Shown here: positions 6,392 through 10,347 of the stretch, in pieces
How the letters are laid out: every line of letters begins with the position of its first letter
Numbering within the stretch: position 1 is the stretch's first letter
NCBI GenBank assembly: GCA_002451275.1
Contig: DKBS01000090.1
Span: 1 to 10,347, forward strand
DNA: 10,347 nt
Direction of reading: 5' to 3'
From: Planctomycetaceae bacterium UBA6894
GTDB lineage: Bacteria; Planctomycetota; Planctomycetia; Gemmatales; Gemmataceae
Position numbers and translations under genes: made by a program
Notes under the pieces: generated by a model
What the model was told of the DNA's origin: nothing
Databases searched by the model: none
What the model saw: only the letters and a program-made list of their open reading frames with translations

Positions 6392-7279
6392 TCATTTCTG
6401 GTCGCTTTTCCCGGGAAACCAACGAGCTTTGTAGACTATATTTTCAGAGGTGGAGATGGTTTTTGGTGGTGACAACAATTCGATTTTTCGTCCCCAGGTC
6501 GAATACACCACGCGACCGCTCGCCTCATCCACATCGATGGATTTCACCTTGGAAAATGGACCAGCGACCGGATGGGGGCGAAATTTGCCAGAGCCCCGAT
6601 CAAACAGGAAAACCCCGGCGTGGTTGGTGACAAGCAAATCGGCGCTTCCGGGCACCGGCCGCAGATCATGCCCTCCTTCGGATGGAAGCGGGTGTGTCTT
6701 TTGCAGATCCAGGCTGGGATTGGAACTGGACCAATCCTTCAGCTTGTACTGCCTTAATTCGTCAAAGCCGAGGGCCCACAAAGTTTCACGGCCCGCATCC
6801 CAGACAATCCCATGGGCCGAATGCAACGGGGCCTTCCAAACCGGTTCTCCGGGACTTTTCCCCTTGGTGTCAAAAAGAAGCAGTTGATTTCCGCCCAGGG
6901 AACTTGCGGCGGCAATCCTGCCACCCGGCAACATCTCCACACTGTGGGCGTTGGTCACAAAAGCTGACCAGACCATCTTGCCCGAGGGGTATTCAATCAG
7001 CCCGCAGCCAGAGTTTGAGGCGCAAAACAATATGCCTTTGCCACCATCGACAGGCTTGCATTCATCCAGATTGGCAAACTTCCTGACTGCATCTGCCTTG
7101 ATCTGCTTCGAATTTTCAGCCGACCAGGACCAGATCTTCCTGAAGGGCACATCAGCGGGGCCGCCCGCCTCCATGATGAAAAGCTCTTTGCCCCCCGCGC
7201 AGACAACCAAGCCCTCCGGACCCTGCCCCTGACAAAAAAGGCTTGAAGCAATCAGGAATCCAAGGATGGAAAAAGACAT
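6392..7279 (-). CDS. Secreted six-bladed beta-propeller-like protein (WD40/quinoprotein-type fold)
   Basis: A 295-residue protein with a signal peptide (about residues 1-19, hydrophobic SILGFLIASSLF). The rest is built from about six repeats of 40-48 residues, each of four short beta-strands. The repeats align at NLDECKPVDGG (70-80), AHSVEMLPGG (111-120), AHGIVWDAG (155-163), GHDLRPVPGS (203-212) and VKSIDVDEASG (245-255), with His at 112, 156 and 204 at equivalent positions. The fold is inferred from these repeats; it may belong to the DUF6528-type family (from memory, not checked). No catalytic residues are identified; a ligand-binding or carbohydrate-related role is possible. AAGG in the run AAGGTGGGG lies about nine bases before the ATG. 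It follows the DUF1501 gene by 64 bases with no terminator, so it is probably the last gene of that operon. Sampled lines are 52-60% GC, against 65-72% in the DUF1501 gene. Confidence 0.8.
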   Translation of the reverse strand: MSFSILGFLIASSLFCQGQGPEGLVVCAGGKELFIMEAGGPADVPFRKIWSWSAENSKQIKADAVRKFANLDECKPVDGGKGILFCASNSGCGLIEYPSGKMVWSAFVTNAHSVEMLPGGRIAAASSLGGNQLLLFDTKGKSPGEPVWKAPLHSAHGIVWDAGRETLWALGFDELRQYKLKDWSSSNPSLDLQKTHPLPSEGGHDLRPVPGSADLLVTNHAGVFLFDRGSGKFRPHPVAGPFSKVKSIDVDEASGRVVYSTWGRKIELLSPPKTISTSENIVYKARWFPGKSDQK

Positions 7280-7343
7280 GGCACCCCACCTTGGTTCCTA
7301 TGATCCGCCCCACACCCAAGCGCCAAGTCCCGCATCAAAACGG

Positions 7344-8816
7344 TCAGGCCAGAACCTCCTTGATCACGCGGGCGGGCTCCACGCCGGTCAGACGCTGGTC
7401 CAGGCCCTGGTAACGGACCGAGAAACGCTCGTGGTCGAAGCCGAGCACGCTGAGGATGGTGGCGTGCATGTCGCGGATGTGCATCGGATCCTTGACGATG
7501 TTGTAGCTGAAGTCGTCGGTCTCGCCGTAGACGGTGCCCGGCTTGAAGCCGCCGCCGGCCAGCCACCAGGTGAAGCAGCGCGGGTGATGGTCGCGGCCGT
7601 AGTTGGTTTTGGACAAACCACCCTGTGAATAGATGGTGCGACCGAACTCGCCGCCCCAGATGACCAGCGTGCTGTCGAGCAGGCCCTTGCGCTTCAGGTC
7701 CTGAATCAGGCCCCAGCAGGGCTGGTCCACATCGCGGCATTGGTCGGGAAGGCGGCCGGCCACATTGGCGTGGGTGTCCCAGTTGTTATGGTACACCTGC
7801 ACGAATCGCACGCCCCGCTCGACCAGTTTCCTGGCCATCAGGGCCGTGTTGGCAAAGGTGCCAGGCTTTTTCACCTCAGGACCGTAGAGCTTGAAGGTGC
7901 TTTCCGACTCGGTGTTCAGGTCCACCAACTCGGGCACGCTGGCCTGCATGCGGTAGGCCATCTCGTACTGCTGGATGCGGGTGAGCGTCTCCGGATCGTG
8001 CAAACCGTCAAAGGTCATCTGATTGAGGGCATTCACCCCGTCGAGCGTGCGGCGGCGGATATCCGAGGACACGCCCGGCGGGTTATTGAGGTACAGGATC
8101 GGATCACCCGCGGAGCGGAAGGACACGCCCGCATGCTCGCCGGAAAGGTAGCCGGCCTGCCACAACCGGGCCGAGATGGCCTGCATCTGCTCCTGGTTGG
8201 TGGGCCGGGCCACCATCACCACGAAGGTGGGCAGGTTGCGGTTCAGCGAGCCTAACCCGTAGCTGGTCCAAGCACCCAGGCAGGGCCGGCCGGTCACCTG
8301 GTTGCCGGTTTGGATGAAGGTCATCGCCGGTTCGTGGTTGATGGCCTCGGTGTTCATGGACCGCACGAAGCACATGTCATCGACCATGCTGGCCGTGTAG
8401 GGCAGCAGTTCCGAGACCCACATGCCGCTTTTGCCGTGCTGCTTGAACTTGTACTTGCTGGGTGCGATGGGGAAGCGGGCCTGCCCGCTGGTCATGGTGG
8501 TCAGGCGCTGGCCCTTGCGCACCGAATCGGGCAGGTCCTTGTCGTACCATTCCTGCATCTTGGGCTTGTAGTCATACAGGTCCATCTGGGGGGGGCCACC
8601 CACCATATGCAGGTAGATGATGTTCTTACACTTGGGCGGAAAATGGGTGGGGATACCACCCGTGGCGGTGAGCGCGGGAGTGCCGCCACCGTTGTCCGCG
8701 CCAAGGGCATGCTTGCCCATCAGGCTGGCAAGGGCCGCCCAACCCATGGCGTGCGAACCCCGGGCGAAAAAGTGCCGCCGGGTGATGGCCAAAAGCGCGT
8801 CATTGGCTGGAAACAT
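7344..8816 (-). CDS. DUF1501 protein with Tat-type signal (sulfatase/alkaline-phosphatase-like fold)
   Basis: A full-length 490-residue DUF1501 protein. The N-terminus has TRRHFFARG (12-20) followed by a hydrophobic stretch, a Tat-like export signal. Conserved family segments follow in order: HMVGGPPQMD (70-79), NHEPAMTFIQTG (160-171), HNNWDTH (343-349), WGGEFGRT (387-394), GRDHHPRCF (407-415) and HIRDMHATIL (446-455). The His/Asp motifs resemble the metal-binding residues of the alkaline phosphatase/sulfatase superfamily, to which DUF1501 is thought to belong. Its substrate is unknown. It almost always travels with a DUF1549/DUF1553 partner, here 43 bases upstream. GAGGT lies six bases before the ATG. 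The TGA at 7344-7346 ends the protein at IKEVLA, a normal family C-terminus. No damage is seen. Confidence 0.95.
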   Translation of the reverse strand: MFPANDALLAITRRHFFARGSHAMGWAALASLMGKHALGADNGGGTPALTATGGIPTHFPPKCKNIIYLHMVGGPPQMDLYDYKPKMQEWYDKDLPDSVRKGQRLTTMTSGQARFPIAPSKYKFKQHGKSGMWVSELLPYTASMVDDMCFVRSMNTEAINHEPAMTFIQTGNQVTGRPCLGAWTSYGLGSLNRNLPTFVVMVARPTNQEQMQAISARLWQAGYLSGEHAGVSFRSAGDPILYLNNPPGVSSDIRRRTLDGVNALNQMTFDGLHDPETLTRIQQYEMAYRMQASVPELVDLNTESESTFKLYGPEVKKPGTFANTALMARKLVERGVRFVQVYHNNWDTHANVAGRLPDQCRDVDQPCWGLIQDLKRKGLLDSTLVIWGGEFGRTIYSQGGLSKTNYGRDHHPRCFTWWLAGGGFKPGTVYGETDDFSYNIVKDPMHIRDMHATILSVLGFDHERFSVRYQGLDQRLTGVEPARVIKEVLA

Positions 8817-8859
8817 GATCAGACCTCGCGAAAAGGGTGCGGCGGAGTCACCGAAGGGG

Positions 8860-10347
8860 TCACTTGTTCAGCGACTCGTCCAAGTTGAACAGGGTGTTGG
8901 CAATCAGCGTCCAGGCGGCCAGTTCCTCGGGGGAGAGATCGGCGGCGGGTTTGCTTTCACCCACCTGAACCAGTTCCCGGGCCTCCTTGGGATTTGCCTT
9001 GTAGTGTGCCTGCAGCTTGGCCAGTTCCCCGGTCAGCAAAGCCTTCTCACGCACCGTGAGCTGGCGGGAAAGGATGCGCATGGCCATGGCATCCAACCGT
9101 TGGTCGGCCAAGGCGTCAGCCGCCAGCGTCTTCACCTTCTCGGTTTCCGCGAAAGTCCTCTCGGCCAGGCGACGGGCCGCCTCGACAAATTGGGGATCAT
9201 TGAGGGTGACCAGAGCCTGCAGCGGGGTGTTGGTGCGTTCACGGCGCACCACGCAGGTTTCGCGGTTGGGGGCGTTGAGCACCTCCATGCTGGCCGGCGG
9301 GGCGCTGCGCTTCCAGAAGGTGTACAGGCTGCGGCGGTAGAGATTCTCGCCGCTGTCGCGACGGTAGGTGTGGGTGTTGCTTTCGCGCATGGCCACCGCC
9401 TCCCAAACCCCTTCAGGCTGGTAGGGCTTCACGCTGGGGCCACCAATCTTCTCCACCAGCAAACCGCTGGCGGCCAGGGCGTGGTCGCGGATCATTTCGG
9501 CATCCATGCGGAAACGGGGGCCGCGCGCCAGTAGGCGGTTTGCCGGATCCTTCTCCAGTTTTTCAGGCGTCGCCAGGGCCGATTGCCGGTAGGCCGCAGA
9601 GGTCACAAGCTGGCGGAAGAACCGCTTCACATCCCAACCGTTTTCCCTGAAATCGACCGCCAGATAGTCGAGCAACTCGGGATGGCTGGGCAACTCGCCG
9701 GTGATGCCGAAATCGCCGCTGGTACGCACGATGCCATTGCCGAACAGCTCCTGCCAGAAACGATTCACTGTTACCCGGGCGGTGAGGGGATGTTCAGGGG
9801 ATACCAGCCACTGGGCCAGGCCCAGACGGTTGCGGGGCGCGTTGGCCGGGAACTTGGGAAGCACCTCGGGGGTGTTGGCCTTCACTGGATCCTTACGCTT
9901 GTCGTACTCGCCACGGGTCAAGATGTAGGCCATGGCCTCGGCCGGTTTCTCGTTCATGACATGGGCCTGGGTGCCACGCCCCAAAATTTCCTTGTCCTGA
10001 CGCTCGAGATCCTGCAACTTTTTGGCCATTTCAATCGACGGGGTGTCCTTGTTGGCCAGCCACCAATCGAACAGTTCATCCTTCTCGGCCTCTGTGCGCT
10101 TGGCCGGGTCACGGGCGAGGATATCCCCCACGCGCCCATCGCGACCCAGATTAGCGACCTGCTCGGGCGCCAAAGCCCCGGTGTACAGCCTGAGGTCGTG
10201 GAGTTTTACCTTGTTGAGCGGTTCGCTCTCGTCCCGGCGGCCGATGCGCAGGGGTACGCTGGTGCGGATGGTACCCGGCGCGGCGGCCAGGGTGTCGTTG
10301 ACCACCTCGGTCTCCAGCGACGCTCCATCGACAAACACCTTCAGGCC
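8860..10347 (-). CDS. LamG-DUF1553 (PSD1) planctomycete protein, 5' end outside window
   Basis: The frame is open to the window edge and starts GLKVFVDGAS, so only the C-terminal 495 residues are visible; any internal GTG start (such as 10338) is an artefact. Visible residues 1 to about 75 are the end of a LamG/concanavalin-type domain (KVFVDG, then LHDLRLYTGALAPEQV). A charged helical linker follows. DUF1553/PSD1 then runs from about residue 120, with TRGEYDKR, RNRLGLAQWLVSPEHPLTAR (about 172-191), VNRFWQELFGNGIVRTSGDF and ERTNTPLQALVTLNDPQF. In complete family members a cytochrome-c-like PSCyt1 domain (CxxCH) and DUF1549 (PSCyt2) precede LamG; these would lie beyond 10347. The protein is expected to be exported and to work with the DUF1501 protein encoded next; the reaction is unknown. 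It ends in LNK with TGA at 8860-8862. Confidence 0.94.
   Translation of the reverse strand, partial: GLKVFVDGASLETEVVNDTLAAAPGTIRTSVPLRIGRRDESEPLNKVKLHDLRLYTGALAPEQVANLGRDGRVGDILARDPAKRTEAEKDELFDWWLANKDTPSIEMAKKLQDLERQDKEILGRGTQAHVMNEKPAEAMAYILTRGEYDKRKDPVKANTPEVLPKFPANAPRNRLGLAQWLVSPEHPLTARVTVNRFWQELFGNGIVRTSGDFGITGELPSHPELLDYLAVDFRENGWDVKRFFRQLVTSAAYRQSALATPEKLEKDPANRLLARGPRFRMDAEMIRDHALAASGLLVEKIGGPSVKPYQPEGVWEAVAMRESNTHTYRRDSGENLYRRSLYTFWKRSAPPASMEVLNAPNRETCVVRRERTNTPLQALVTLNDPQFVEAARRLAERTFAETEKVKTLAADALADQRLDAMAMRILSRQLTVREKALLTGELAKLQAHYKANPKEARELVQVGESKPAADLSPEELAAWTLIANTLFNLDESLNK

Noticed and set aside
6407..6418. TTTCCCGGGAAA palindrome as a regulatory site
   Set aside because: It lies inside the 3' end of the propeller coding sequence, is only 12 bases long and has no partner site.
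6071..7770. The relic and intact DUF1501 copies as ends of a mobile element around the propeller gene
   Set aside because: No transposase, terminal inverted repeat or target duplication is visible; the repeats are ordinary coding sequence of a highly multiplied family.
8617..9534. A 305-codon plus-strand open frame opposite the DUF1501 and DUF1553 genes
   Set aside because: It is antisense to two strongly conserved families and crosses their junction. It shows no domain.

Overview
The window looks like a chromosomal stretch of a planctomycete, probably of the Gemmata/Zavarzinella type. The indicators are a DUF1553 (PSD1) gene followed by a Tat-signal DUF1501 gene, a giant FG-GAP/Ig surface protein whose N-terminus carries the LEERCVPA motif typical of planctomycete exported proteins, a C-terminal DUF4214 domain, and moderately high GC (about 60-70% in sampled coding lines, about 40-45% in sampled intergenic lines). 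The genus is inference; no rRNA or tRNA gene is present.

Layout. Bases 1-296 are a low-GC leader in which I find no gene. At 297-3395 (+) lies a 1032-residue FG-GAP repeat protein: seven Asp-rich calcium-type loops, then two putative Ig (He_PIG) domains, then five repeats of exactly 52 residues. It ends at a strong intrinsic terminator. A small three-helix GlsB/YeaQ/YmgE-type membrane protein follows (3485-3721, +), then a striking hairpin with 18-bp perfect arms. Next come a PstS-like phosphate-type binding protein (3899-4861, +) and, 53 bp later, an exported PDZ / YbaY-like / DUF4214 protein (4915-6042, +), probably co-transcribed.

The right half is on the minus strand: the C-terminal part of a LamG-DUF1553 protein (enters at 10347, stops at 8860), the intact DUF1501 protein (8816-7344), and a secreted six-bladed beta-propeller-like protein (7279-6392). 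Gaps are only 43 and 64 bp with no terminator, so these three look like one transcript. In the gap where the two strands converge (6043-6391) sits a decayed 150-bp fragment of a second DUF1501 gene, so a relic and an intact DUF1501 copy flank the propeller gene as direct repeats.

How the genes work together. The DUF1553/DUF1501 pair is a very abundant planctomycete gene pair of uncertain biochemical role, with cytochrome-like and sulfatase/phosphatase-like affinities. The propeller protein may be an accessory partner. The plus-strand genes encode envelope or surface proteins; their cooperation is not shown beyond the PstS-like/PDZ pair. I found no CRISPR array, insertion sequence, tRNA, rRNA or recognised riboswitch, and no clear new defence or metabolic system. 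The best leads are the DUF1501 relic/propeller arrangement, the long hairpin at 3756-3818 and the PDZ-YbaY-DUF4214 fusion.
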